A stretch of DNA of 64,000 bases, taken from assembly GCF_014652695.1 (NCBI RefSeq), contig NZ_BMZH01000001.1, forward strand, positions 186,001 through 250,000. Direction: 5' to 3'. A program made the translations under genes and the position numbers. The stretch comes from Algimonas arctica. Lineage in GTDB: Bacteria > Pseudomonadota > Alphaproteobacteria > Caulobacterales > Maricaulaceae. The notes under the pieces were generated by a model. That model ran no database searches. It saw only the letters and a program-made list of their open reading frames with translations, and was not told the DNA's origin. Positions 56,014-64,000 of this stretch are shown one piece after another. Every line of letters begins with the position of its first letter. Positions within the stretch are counted from its first letter, which is position 1.

Positions 56014-57369
56014 ATGCGATCTCTTCTCGCTATTGGGACCACGCTCGCGCTCTGTGTTCCGGCTCTTTCTCACGCTTCTCCTCCCGCGGAAGTCGATATG
56101 CTTTATGAGGTCGCCGTGGCACCGAGCCCGGAGCGAATCCGGTCGGACATCCAAACACTGGTTGATTTTGGCACGCGACATACGCTCTCCGAGACGGAGT
56201 CCGACACGCGCGGCATTGGCGCGGCACGGCGCTGGATTTCCGCAGAGTTCGAAAAGATCAGCGCCGAGTGCGGCGGCTGTCTTGAGGTCATCTATGTCTC
56301 AGACACGATCAGCGGTGAGAGCCGTATTCCCGAACCGACAGAGGTTGTCTCCGTCCTTGCCATTCAACGCGGCACTACGGACCCCAACCGCTACGTCATG
56401 ATGAGCGGCGACATTGATAGCCGCGTCACGGATCCGCTCAACGGCACCAGCGACAGTCCCGGTGCGAACGATAATGCCTCCGGCATGGCCGGCGCAATTG
56501 AGGCCGCGAGGGTATTGTCGAAGCACAAATTTGCCGGATCGATCATCTATGCGGGTCTATCAGGAGAAGAGCAGGGACTGTTTGGCGGTAAGATCGTCGC
56601 AGATTACGCTCTCGCCCAAGGGTGGGAAATCAAGGGTGTTCTGAACAATGATATGATTTCGAATATCTCCGGCATTGACGGCGTCACGGACAACACAACG
56701 GCCCGCGTCTTCTCTGAAGGCACGCGCTTTGTCGAAACGGCTGCGGAGGCGCGTAGCCGCCGTTTTACTGGCGGCGAAGTTGACAGCCCGTCGCGTAATC
56801 TGGCGCGCTACGTCAAAGCGCAAGCCGACCAATATATGACCAATTTGAACGTGATGATGGTCTACCGTCTCGACCGTTTCGGCCGCGGCGGCCACCACCG
56901 CCCGTTCAACCAAGTCGGCATTCCCGGCGTGCGGATTATGGAAACGCATGAACATTATGATCGCCAGCATCAGGATTTGCGCACGGAAGACGGCGTCATT
57001 TATGGCGACACGATGGACGGCGTCGACGCGGTTTATGCTGCCAAGCTCACGGCGCTGAATGCGATCACCCTTGCGGGCATGGCTGGCGCGCCGCCATTCC
57101 CGGCCAGTGTCGAAATTGAAGGCGCAGTGCAGCCATCGGCCAAGATGACGTGGGAGACGCCGGGCAATGCGGGGAACCTCGCAGGCTACCGCGTGCACTG
57201 GCGACTGACAACGGAACCTGAGTGGACCCGATCGCGCTTTATTGGCAAAGTCAATGAATGGAGTTTCGACAACCTCGTGATCGATAATTACTTCTTCGGT
57301 GTTAGCGCGGTGGCTAAAGACGGCAGCGAAACGCCTGTGGTGTTTCCGGGGGCGGCGGGGCGGTTTTAG
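56014..57369 (+). CDS. M28-family zinc peptidase, secreted
   Basis: A 451-residue protein with a signal peptide (ALCVPALSHASP), an M28 aminopeptidase domain (SPGANDNASG, SGEEQGLFGG, NNDMIS, ETHEHYD) and a C-terminal fibronectin-III-like domain (about residues 360-445). The first zinc motif is SGDIDSR; most M28 enzymes have a His where the first Asp stands, so metal binding may differ. It should cut peptides in the periplasm or outside. It lies 4 bases after the desaturase gene and may share its transcript. Ends in a 4-bp stop overlap with the MFS gene. Confidence 0.87.
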   Translation: MRSLLAIGTTLALCVPALSHASPPAEVDMLYEVAVAPSPERIRSDIQTLVDFGTRHTLSETESDTRGIGAARRWISAEFEKISAECGGCLEVIYVSDTISGESRIPEPTEVVSVLAIQRGTTDPNRYVMMSGDIDSRVTDPLNGTSDSPGANDNASGMAGAIEAARVLSKHKFAGSIIYAGLSGEEQGLFGGKIVADYALAQGWEIKGVLNNDMISNISGIDGVTDNTTARVFSEGTRFVETAAEARSRRFTGGEVDSPSRNLARYVKAQADQYMTNLNVMMVYRLDRFGRGGHHRPFNQVGIPGVRIMETHEHYDRQHQDLRTEDGVIYGDTMDGVDAVYAAKLTALNAITLAGMAGAPPFPASVEIEGAVQPSAKMTWETPGNAGNLAGYRVHWRLTTEPEWTRSRFIGKVNEWSFDNLVIDNYFFGVSAVAKDGSETPVVFPGAAGRF

Positions 57370-58670
57370 TCGGCCTGAACTTCGTCTAGTTTAAGTGCAA
57401 GCCCTGCGGCGGCGGCGCTCATGGTGGCCATCGTCGCAATCGTTGTGGCGGGACCCAAAAGATGAGCGATCAAGCCAAAGCCGGAGCCTGCGAGAAGTAC
57501 AATCCCAATAACGGTATTCGATAACGCCGTATATGCGGCGCGGGTGTCTGCGTCTGCCATATCCACTAAATGTGTCGAGCGACCCAGCCGGACGCCCTCA
57601 TAGGCTAGCATCAGAATAAATAAACAGAACGGCAGCAAGTGAAGGTTCTCCGTCCGTCCTGAGACAATGACAAGAGCCGTGAGGCTTAAGATCCCTGCCG
57701 CGACAATTCCGGTCGCGATGAGAACCTTGCGACTCGACCGGTCTGAAAGTCGACCCCAAACAAATCCGCTCACAAGGCTCGCAGTTGCTGAGGCTAAAAC
57801 GAAAAAGCCCAAGGTCTCTAGCAAGGACCCACTCGATTTCCCTGCCGAAGCGACAATGAAAGGCGGAGCAAGAGCGGTGGCCGTCAGCAAAGCGCGAACG
57901 ACTATAAAGAGCCTAAGCTGAGGGTCAGTCTTCAAATAGGAGAGATTGGAAACCGCGTCTTTAATGGCTGACCCGCCGCCGGAGGTCGCACCTTTGTCTT
58001 CTGATAAGGTTGCGAAGATGGCCGCTGACAGTAACCACGCAATCCCTGCCAGTGTGATTGCGCCGATAAACTGCGTGTAGCGGTCAACCCATCCTAAAAT
58101 GAGTAGGGCTGCGAAAGCCATAGTGCCGCCTCCAGCGATCGAAGATGCCAGTCCCGTCGCTGCGCCTCGGTGGGATTTGGAGACGGTTTTTCCCAAAACA
58201 TCTTTGTAGCAGACCGAGCAAACGCTTCTAGCGAGGGATAAGGTCGTCAACGCAATTAGTATTAGTGCAGGGGCCATTGTTTTCGGTGCGAATAGAGCGG
58301 CTGCAACGATCGCTATGGCCATTAATCCTTGAATGATTGCACCGAGGCTCCACGCCCATTTGCGTTGCGGCAGTCGCCGGAGCCAAGCCGCCGTAAATAG
58401 CTGCGGCAGAAGTGCTCCCGCCTCTCGAATTGGGACGAGGAGCCCCACCAGCCCGCTTCCTGCGCCGAGTTGGGTCATCAACCAGCTTAGGATCAGTTTC
58501 GGATCAATCAGACCGTCAGAGATTTTGGTGAGAGACAGCGCTAAGACGTGACGCTGAAAATTACCTGGCTCTTCATTGCAGGCGGAGTCCGGGATGTCTT
58601 TACACGATCGACCGTCATCATCGATCGCGAGCCTATATATTATTGTCTCTAATGTTTCAGTGACTGCCAT
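57366..58670 (-). CDS. MFS-type membrane transporter
   Basis: A 434-residue protein with about 12 hydrophobic segments after a 40-residue polar N-terminus. LTKISDGLIDPKLILSWL begins the first helix region; GFVWGRLSDRSSRK is the MFS loop motif between the halves. Substrate unknown. The start at 58670 has only a weak ribosome site, and a shorter form is possible. Confidence 0.75.
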   Translation of the reverse strand: MAVTETLETIIYRLAIDDDGRSCKDIPDSACNEEPGNFQRHVLALSLTKISDGLIDPKLILSWLMTQLGAGSGLVGLLVPIREAGALLPQLFTAAWLRRLPQRKWAWSLGAIIQGLMAIAIVAAALFAPKTMAPALILIALTTLSLARSVCSVCYKDVLGKTVSKSHRGAATGLASSIAGGGTMAFAALLILGWVDRYTQFIGAITLAGIAWLLSAAIFATLSEDKGATSGGGSAIKDAVSNLSYLKTDPQLRLFIVVRALLTATALAPPFIVASAGKSSGSLLETLGFFVLASATASLVSGFVWGRLSDRSSRKVLIATGIVAAGILSLTALVIVSGRTENLHLLPFCLFILMLAYEGVRLGRSTHLVDMADADTRAAYTALSNTVIGIVLLAGSGFGLIAHLLGPATTIATMATMSAAAAGLALKLDEVQAD

Positions 58671-58731
58671 AGGCTGAATACGCAGCCACAGTATTTTAGA
58701 TGAATCTATTTCAAAATAATTTGGGCGGGAA

Positions 58732-59079
58732 TCAGATTGAAAAACTTGTTCCGCAGCCGCAATTGGCCGTCGCGTTCGGGTTATTGATCTTGAACGCGGC
58801 GCCGATCAGCTCGCGGGAATAGTCGATTTCTGAGCCTGTCAGGAATTCGAGGCTCATTTCATCGATCACAACGCGAGCGCCGTCGCGTTCGATGAGCAGA
58901 TCATCATCATTTACGGCGTCAGCAAAGCCGAAACGGTAGGAAAAACCCGAACAGCCGCCGCCATCCACGGCCACGCGGAGCAGACGTTTGGCGCCTTGTT
59001 TGACCATAATCGCATTGATCTGCTTCGCCGCAGAGGCGCTGAGTGTGATCGGTGTGGTTTGGGTAGCCGTTTCAGTCAT
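58732..59079 (-). CDS. erpA: Iron-sulfur cluster insertion protein ErpA (A-type carrier)
   Basis: A 115-residue HesB/IscA protein. The three cluster cysteines are present: Cys43 in GGGCSGF and the NCGCG pair near the C-terminus. It carries Fe-S clusters to target enzymes. The start at 59079 fits family length; a longer open frame to 59178 overlaps the dgt start and is rejected. Placement head-to-head with dgt is common in alphaproteobacteria. Confidence 0.93.
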   Translation of the reverse strand: MTETATQTTPITLSASAAKQINAIMVKQGAKRLLRVAVDGGGCSGFSYRFGFADAVNDDDLLIERDGARVVIDEMSLEFLTGSEIDYSRELIGAAFKINNPNATANCGCGTSFSI

Positions 59080-59151
59080 AGGCCCTATATAGCGTGCAAA
59101 TGCACAAGTGAAAGGCCGCCGCACGTCTGGCCGCCGAATGAGAGGTAGACT

Positions 59152-60351
59152 GTGACAGTCTTCAAGCCGACCCGCCAAACCCGCGCGCCCTACGCATCAG
59201 ACCCTTATAATGCGCGGGGTCGGGCGATCCCGCAGCCCAGCAAGTCGGAACGTAGCCCGTTTCAGCGCGATAAAGACCGAATTATCCACTCTTCTGCCTT
59301 TCGTCGCCTCAAAGGCAAAACACAGGTTTTCGTGGCGCATGAAGGCGATTATTACCGGACCCGCCTGACTCATTCGATTGAGGTCAGCCAAATTGCCCGC
59401 TCAATCTCGCGGGTTTTGGGCTTGGATGAAGATCTCGCCGAATGTTTGGCGCTGGCCCATGATTTGGGTCATACGCCGTTTGGTCACTCCGGCGAAGACG
59501 CGCTCTCCAAAGCGATGGCGCCTTACGGCGGGTTCGATCACAATGCACAGACGCTGCGGATCGTGACGCATTTAGAAAGCCGCTATGCTGAATTTGATGG
59601 GCTAAATCTGACGTGGGAGACGCTCGAAGGTATTGCCAAACATAACGGCCCCGTCGTCGTGCGCGAAGCGGACTATAAAACGCTGCCGTGGGCGTTGCGG
59701 GCGATACCGGATTATCAAGGTTTAGAGCTGCACACTTACGCGGGGCCAGAGGCGCAGGTCGCCGCTATCTCTGACGATATTGCCTATATCAACCACGATA
59801 TTGATGATGGGCTTCGGGCCGGGTTGTTCTCGGTTGAAGACATTATGGACGTCCCGTTTGTTGGCGAGGCCTTTGCTGATGTGCGCTGTCGCTATCCGGA
59901 CATTTCGCGTGACCGGATGATCCATGAGGCCGTGCGCGATATGATCGGTTATATGGTGGCGGATGTGCTGGCGGAAACGCGCCGTCGCCTTGATAAACAT
60001 GATCCGCAAAGCCCAGACGATATTCGTCACCTTCCTGAAGCGATCTGTGAGTTCAGTGCTGAGTTCCGCGAAAAGGAACGTCCGCTGCGAAAATTTCTGA
60101 TGACACGTATGTATCGTCACTATCTCGTCAACCGTATGATGGGGCAGGCGTCGCGTGTCGTGGAAGAATTGTTCGGTCTAGTCATTTCCGACCCGTCGCT
60201 CTTGCCGACGGAGGTGCAATTGAACTGTGCGGGGTCGCACACGCCTGAAACCGCGCGGGTTGTTTGCGACTATATTGCATCGATGACAGATAATTTCGCG
60301 ATCACTGAACATCGCAAACTCTTCACGGCGACGGTATATCTCGGCGGGTAG
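59152..60351 (+). CDS. dgt: Deoxyguanosinetriphosphate triphosphohydrolase-like protein
   Basis: A 399-residue HD-domain dNTPase. SAFRRLKGKTQV, the metal-binding RLTHSIEV His, and ALAHDLGHTPFGHSGE with the HD pair are clear. It removes triphosphate from dNTPs and limits their pool. The start is GTG with GAGAGGT upstream. In many relatives argS and then a SPOR gene follow; here only 132 bases and a tiny reading frame lie before the SPOR gene. Confidence 0.94.
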   Translation: MTVFKPTRQTRAPYASDPYNARGRAIPQPSKSERSPFQRDKDRIIHSSAFRRLKGKTQVFVAHEGDYYRTRLTHSIEVSQIARSISRVLGLDEDLAECLALAHDLGHTPFGHSGEDALSKAMAPYGGFDHNAQTLRIVTHLESRYAEFDGLNLTWETLEGIAKHNGPVVVREADYKTLPWALRAIPDYQGLELHTYAGPEAQVAAISDDIAYINHDIDDGLRAGLFSVEDIMDVPFVGEAFADVRCRYPDISRDRMIHEAVRDMIGYMVADVLAETRRRLDKHDPQSPDDIRHLPEAICEFSAEFREKERPLRKFLMTRMYRHYLVNRMMGQASRVVEELFGLVISDPSLLPTEVQLNCAGSHTPETARVVCDYIASMTDNFAITEHRKLFTATVYLGG

Positions 60352-60439
60352 GCTGCAATAAGTCTTTAACCTACACCCGAGATTCCCGTAGGTCGTCAAC
60401 AAGACGCCGCATTTGGGTTGCGATATAGTTTTAGGAAGC

Positions 60440-60487
60440 ATGAGCGATTCGCAAGACGCGAACGCTGATGAGGGGATAGATGGATGA
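60440..60487 (+). CDS. Possible 15-codon leader peptide before the SPOR gene
   Basis: ATG at 60440 follows AGGAAGC. Fifteen codons (MSDSQDANADEGIDG) end in TGA that overlaps the SPOR-protein ATG as ATGA, in a different frame. It could be a translational-coupling leader or chance. No family is recognised. Confidence 0.25.
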   Translation: MSDSQDANADEGIDG

Positions 60488-61230
60488 GCGCTGATGGGCC
60501 TGAATTCAATCCGGGAATGCAACCGGACGAACCGCTGACGCCGTTTGATGTGACACGCACATCAGAGCGAGCCGGGCTGCTTAAGCTCGTCATCGGTTTC
60601 GGTATATTGCTGGTTCTCGCGTTCATCGTGTTGAAGCTTTATCAACCGGGTGTGCGTGACCGCGGTGATCCGCCATTGATCACGGCGGAGAACACGCCGT
60701 TTAAAATCGTCCCCGAAGACGCTGGTGGTATGCAAACCCCGGATCAGGACAAAGAAGTCTTCGAAGTCATGTCCGGCAATAATCCGAGCACCGATGTCAT
60801 CACACTTCCGCCGCCAGAGCAGCCCGTAGAGATGCCACAGCCCTCACAAGAGCGGCCGCAGGTTCAACCTACCCCGGATCCTGTTCGCCCCGCGCCGACG
60901 CCGGCTATTCAAGAGCCCGTGACACGCCCTGTTGTCACGCCGCCCGCGCGCGAGACACCGAGCCAACCCGTCGCAGGGAACTCTGAATGGATTGTGCAAG
61001 TGGCCTCACTTCGCAGTCAGGCCGAAGCCGAAGCGACCTATGCCGCCATCCGGGCCAAGAATAGCGCGATCCTATCGTCCTATCGCTCTGATATCGTTCG
61101 AGTCGATCTGGCGGAGAAGGGGATTTATTACCGGGCGCGCGTGGCGGGCTTTGGTTCTCGGGAGGATGCTAGCGCGACGTGCGACCGTCTGAAGGCCGCC
61201 GGTCAATCCTGTTTCGTGGCGCGGCGCTAG
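60484..61230 (+). CDS. SPOR-domain cell-division/envelope protein
   Basis: A 248-residue bitopic protein with a short cytoplasmic end, one membrane helix (about residues 32-53, LLKLVIGFGILLVLAFIV), a Pro/Gln-rich periplasmic linker (about 95-165) and a C-terminal SPOR domain (WIVQVASLRSQAEAE to the end). SPOR domains bind denuded peptidoglycan at division sites. It is followed one base later by nagZ, and the set SPOR-nagZ-scpA-scpB-tatA is a conserved alphaproteobacterial operon. Confidence 0.9.
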   Translation: MSADGPEFNPGMQPDEPLTPFDVTRTSERAGLLKLVIGFGILLVLAFIVLKLYQPGVRDRGDPPLITAENTPFKIVPEDAGGMQTPDQDKEVFEVMSGNNPSTDVITLPPPEQPVEMPQPSQERPQVQPTPDPVRPAPTPAIQEPVTRPVVTPPARETPSQPVAGNSEWIVQVASLRSQAEAEATYAAIRAKNSAILSSYRSDIVRVDLAEKGIYYRARVAGFGSREDASATCDRLKAAGQSCFVARR

Positions 61231-61231
61231 G

Positions 61232-62245
61232 GTGAGCCAGCTTGCCGCTATTCTCGGCCTGTCAGGGCCGCGGCTAACCGTTAGCGAAAAAACGTTTTTC
61301 CGCGATGCCGATCCGTGGGGCTTTATCCTGTTCTCGCGAAATGTGGATAATCCGGACCAAATTTATCGGCTTTGCAGCGATCTTCGTAACGCTGTCGGGC
61401 GTGACGCGCTCGTGTTCGTTGATCAAGAAGGCGGACGGGTTCAACGGCTCAAAGCGCCGCATTGGCGCGCCTATCCAACAGGGGCGACCTATGCGTCGCT
61501 CTATAATGATGATGAAGAGACGGGGAAACGTGCCACGTTTCTGGGCCACCGCCTGATAGCCGATGACCTGCGGGCTGTCGGGATAACGGCGGATTGCGCG
61601 CCCGTTTTGGATTTGCCGCAACCCGGATCTGATCCGATCATTTCGGACCGTGCACTAGGCGACCGCACGGACCAGATTATTGATCTTGCCCATGCGGCGA
61701 TGTCGGGACTGATGCAAGGCGGTGTCGCGCCTGTGGTCAAACATATTCCCGGGCATGGCCGTGCGACCGTCGATAGCCACCTGTCACTTCCCCGTATCGA
61801 CACCAGCCGGGCGTTACTGGAGCGCACTGATTTTGTACCGTTTCGAAAGCTGGCTGACGCGCCGATGGCGATGACGGCGCATGCAGTTTACACAGTCGTA
61901 GATGATCAACCCGTGACAACATCGGCCAGCGCGCTCAAAGACTTAATCCGTGATTCCATTGGGTTTGATGGCCTGTTGATGTCGGATGACCTCGATATGA
62001 AGGCGCTTTCCGGACATAGTTTAGTGTCCAAGACAGAGGCCGCTTTATCGGCAGGATGCGATATTGCTCTGCAATGCTCCGGACAGATGCCCGATATGAT
62101 TGACGTCGCCAAAGGCTGTAAACCCCTAGAGGGCAAAGCCTTGGAGCGAGCGAAAATCGCCGAGAATTCAACAAACTATGCGGAAAACTATGATCGGGAA
62201 GAGGCCGAAGCGGAGTTTGATAGCATACTGTCGCCCTTCGTATGA
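61232..62245 (+). CDS. nagZ: Beta-N-acetylhexosaminidase NagZ
   Basis: A 337-residue GH3 enzyme of peptidoglycan recycling. FVDQEGGRVQR, KHIPGHGRATVDSH (catalytic His) and MSDDLDMKAL (Asp nucleophile) are the diagnostic blocks. It removes GlcNAc from anhydro-muropeptides in the cytosol. It begins with GTG one base after the SPOR stop, and the stop overlaps the scpA ATG. Confidence 0.95.
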   Translation: MSQLAAILGLSGPRLTVSEKTFFRDADPWGFILFSRNVDNPDQIYRLCSDLRNAVGRDALVFVDQEGGRVQRLKAPHWRAYPTGATYASLYNDDEETGKRATFLGHRLIADDLRAVGITADCAPVLDLPQPGSDPIISDRALGDRTDQIIDLAHAAMSGLMQGGVAPVVKHIPGHGRATVDSHLSLPRIDTSRALLERTDFVPFRKLADAPMAMTAHAVYTVVDDQPVTTSASALKDLIRDSIGFDGLLMSDDLDMKALSGHSLVSKTEAALSAGCDIALQCSGQMPDMIDVAKGCKPLEGKALERAKIAENSTNYAENYDREEAEAEFDSILSPFV

Positions 62246-63066
62246 TCGTCGTGACGGAAGACTTTGAAGAAGACCTTTTCTTCGACGCCTCGGATGCGGC
62301 TGAAGACAGCGAAGATGCGCTTCTGCTGGACATTGATGGGTTTGAGGGTCCGCTTCACTTGCTGCTTGAACTCGCGCGAAAACAGAAAGTCGACCTCGCA
62401 CGCGTGTCGATTTTAGAGCTTGCTGAGCAATATTTGCATTTCATCAAAACGGCGCAGGACCTCCGGATTGAGCTGGCCGCTGATTATCTCGTCATGGCCG
62501 CGTGGTTGGCCTATCTTAAGTCCCGCTTGATCCTGCCGAGCGAAAAGGCTGAGAACGAAACCCCTGAAGCGCAAGAGCTCGCGGCGATGTTGGCGTTTCG
62601 CTTGGAGCGACTGGACGCCATGCGCCGCACGGTCAGCGGCTTGATGCGTTTGCCTAAAACCGGGCAGGAAATTCTTGTGCGCGGCGCGCCTGAAGGCCTT
62701 CGATCTCGCACAACGCCTTTGTTCGAAGCAGAACTATTTGATTTATTGAAAGCCTACGGCACGTCCCGAACACGCTCCGCCTTTCAACACCATACATTGC
62801 CTAAGCCGAAAGTGCTAAGCATGGAGGAGGCGAGAAATCGATTGAAACGCGCGATGGCAAATACACGCGTGGACTTGTCTCAGTGGACAGAAATGGACAG
62901 TTTGATTGATCGCCGTAATTTATCGGATGATGTGCCGCAAAGCTCGGTTAAAGCTTCCTCACTCCTCGCAGGGCTTGAGCTTGCCAAAGAAGGCGATATT
63001 GAACTCCGTCAAACCTCCGCCTTTCAACCCATATATTTGCGGACTACCAATAAGGGCGGATCATGA
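62242..63066 (+). CDS. scpA: Segregation and condensation protein ScpA
   Basis: A 274-residue kleisin. After an acidic N-terminus it shows GFEGPLHLLLELARKQKVDL and AADYLVMAAWLAYLKSRLIL, the SMC-binding region. With ScpB and SMC it compacts and separates the chromosome. ATGA overlaps join it to nagZ upstream and scpB downstream. Confidence 0.95.
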   Translation: MIVVTEDFEEDLFFDASDAAEDSEDALLLDIDGFEGPLHLLLELARKQKVDLARVSILELAEQYLHFIKTAQDLRIELAADYLVMAAWLAYLKSRLILPSEKAENETPEAQELAAMLAFRLERLDAMRRTVSGLMRLPKTGQEILVRGAPEGLRSRTTPLFEAELFDLLKAYGTSRTRSAFQHHTLPKPKVLSMEEARNRLKRAMANTRVDLSQWTEMDSLIDRRNLSDDVPQSSVKASSLLAGLELAKEGDIELRQTSAFQPIYLRTTNKGGS

Positions 63067-63815
63067 CCCGACCGACATCAGATCGGCTCGACAAAGCCAC
63101 CGCCGGGATCGAGGACGATATTATTCGACTCTCGGAGCGGTTGAAACAATCAGGTGAGGGAGACCCTCTTCCGCGTGACCTGCGCTTGCTCGAAGCCTTA
63201 CTCTTTGCGGCGTCAGAACCGATTGATGTCGCGACGTTGCGGGATCGGATGCCCAAAGACACAGATGTCGGTATGCTGCTCGCACGGCTGCAACGCGATT
63301 ACGCGGACCGCGGGATCAACCTCGTCTCAATAGCGGACCGGTGGCGCTTTCAAACAGCTCCGGATTTAGCGAGTAATCTCATTGATGTGCGTGAAGCACC
63401 ACGGAAGCTCTCGAAGGCGGCGTTAGAAACACTCGCGATTATTGCCTATCATCAACCCGTCACCCGTGCCGAAATCGAAGATGTGCGTGGTGTGGCTGTC
63501 TCAAAAGGGACTTTGGATGTGCTGATGGAATTGGGCTGGGTTCGCTTGCGGGGCCGCCGCCGAACGCCGGGCCGTCCTGTGACTTATGGCTCAACCGAAG
63601 GGTTTTTGGCCCATTTCAACCTCGAACAGATCAGCGATCTTCCGGGACGTGATGAGTTGAAGGCGGCTGGCTTGCTTGATCCGCGCCTGCCAAAAGACTT
63701 CGAAATGCCGGAGCCATCCATGTTGGATACGTTGCAAAACGACGAAGATCCGCTGGAAATGGACACAGAAGATGCTGAGTTTTTCGCAGATTTCTTGGCG
63801 GATGATGACGATTGA
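63063..63815 (+). CDS. scpB: Segregation and condensation protein ScpB
   Basis: A 250-residue winged-helix kleisin partner. LLEALLFAASEPID, LETLAIIAYHQPVTRAEIE and RGVAVSKGTLDVL are the family motifs. The C-terminus is acidic (LADDDD). It dimerises on ScpA in the SMC complex. The start overlaps the scpA stop; a 78-base gap follows before tatA. Confidence 0.95.
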   Translation: MTRPTSDRLDKATAGIEDDIIRLSERLKQSGEGDPLPRDLRLLEALLFAASEPIDVATLRDRMPKDTDVGMLLARLQRDYADRGINLVSIADRWRFQTAPDLASNLIDVREAPRKLSKAALETLAIIAYHQPVTRAEIEDVRGVAVSKGTLDVLMELGWVRLRGRRRTPGRPVTYGSTEGFLAHFNLEQISDLPGRDELKAAGLLDPRLPKDFEMPEPSMLDTLQNDEDPLEMDTEDAEFFADFLADDDD

Positions 63816-63893
63816 GTGATATTGCGTCGACAATACCCGCCCAACTGATTGGGCGCGATTGACCCACTGCCTCCCGGCCACTAGAGATAAGCC

Positions 63894-64000
63894 ATGTTAA
63901 CAGCACATCCCATCGGCATCATTGCTATTATCGTTATTGCCTTACTGGTATTTGGCGGACGCGGCAAAATTAGCAATATTATGGGTGACTTGGGTAAGGG
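63894..64000 (+). CDS. tatA: Twin-arginine translocase subunit TatA, cut by the window end
   Basis: The first 35 codons are present: a membrane helix (IGIIAIIVIALLVFG), the FGGRGKI hinge and the start of the amphipathic helix. TatA builds the pore for folded-protein export. AGAGATAAG precedes the ATG. tatB and tatC would be expected just beyond the window. Confidence 0.88.
   Translation, partial: MLTAHPIGIIAIIVIALLVFGGRGKISNIMGDLGK

Overview
This window is a stretch of chromosome from an alphaproteobacterium. Several things point there: the gene order ftsZ-lpxC-bamD-recN-ligA, the block dgt-SPOR-nagZ-scpA-scpB-tatA, a complete tolQRAB-pal-cpoB operon followed by tilS and ftsH, a large TonB-dependent receptor beside beta-oxidation genes, a protein built like the polarity factor TipN, and a near-consensus CtrA box in front of ftsZ. 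GC content is about 55-60 percent in most genes. A marine, possibly stalked or budding Maricaulales/Hyphomonadales-type organism is my best guess, but it is inferred, not proven. I see no phage, transposase, integrase, CRISPR array or rRNA.

Layout. 1-11.5 kb: catabolism of a hydrophobic substrate. It holds a Baeyer-Villiger-type monooxygenase (cut by the window edge), an HSL-family esterase, a convergent fadA-fadJ operon, a divergent TonB-dependent receptor, an acyl-CoA dehydrogenase and an acyl-CoA ligase. 11.5-18.2 kb: a small lipoprotein gene, then the Tol-Pal envelope operon and tilS. 18.3-27.6 kb: ftsH, folP, an AT-rich three-helix membrane gene wedged between folP and thiD, an EamA transporter, an L,D-transpeptidase with cinA, tRNA-Leu(UAA), an alpha/beta hydrolase and rluD. 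27.6-31.6 kb: a TipN-like membrane coiled-coil protein, a CPBP protease and an orphan Hpt phosphotransfer protein. 31.9-39.3 kb: the alpha-2-macroglobulin/PbpC envelope-defence pair and a family-4-type uracil-DNA glycosylase. 39.4-44.0 kb: threonine catabolism (kbl, tdh, a threonine dehydratase) with a divergent ZIP-like transporter and an iodotyrosine-deiodinase-like flavoprotein. 44.1-47.0 kb: an AlkK-like acyl-CoA synthetase and an MFS drug transporter. 47.1-54.4 kb: ftsZ, lpxC, bamD, recN, ligA. 54.4-58.7 kb: beta-carbonic anhydrase, a fatty-acid desaturase family protein, an M28 peptidase and an MFS protein. 58.7-64 kb: erpA, dgt, a SPOR protein, nagZ, scpA, scpB and the start of tatA.

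How the genes work together. The first block could turn a ketone into an ester, cleave it, activate the acid as a CoA thioester and run it through beta-oxidation, with the receptor as a possible uptake route. The Tol-Pal, BamD, LpxC, PbpC/A2M, L,D-transpeptidase, NagZ and SPOR genes serve the envelope and division. Packing is very tight. Same-strand genes are joined by ATGA/GTGA/TTGA overlaps, and five convergent pairs end on one shared 4-bp stop-stop motif with no room for a terminator.

No single cluster clearly shows an undescribed system. The most unusual items are the AT-rich membrane gene inside the folP-thiD junction, the Tdh that has lost all four structural-zinc cysteines beside a ZIP-like protein lacking its usual histidines, the IYD-type flavoprotein coupled to tdh, and the TipN-like protein.
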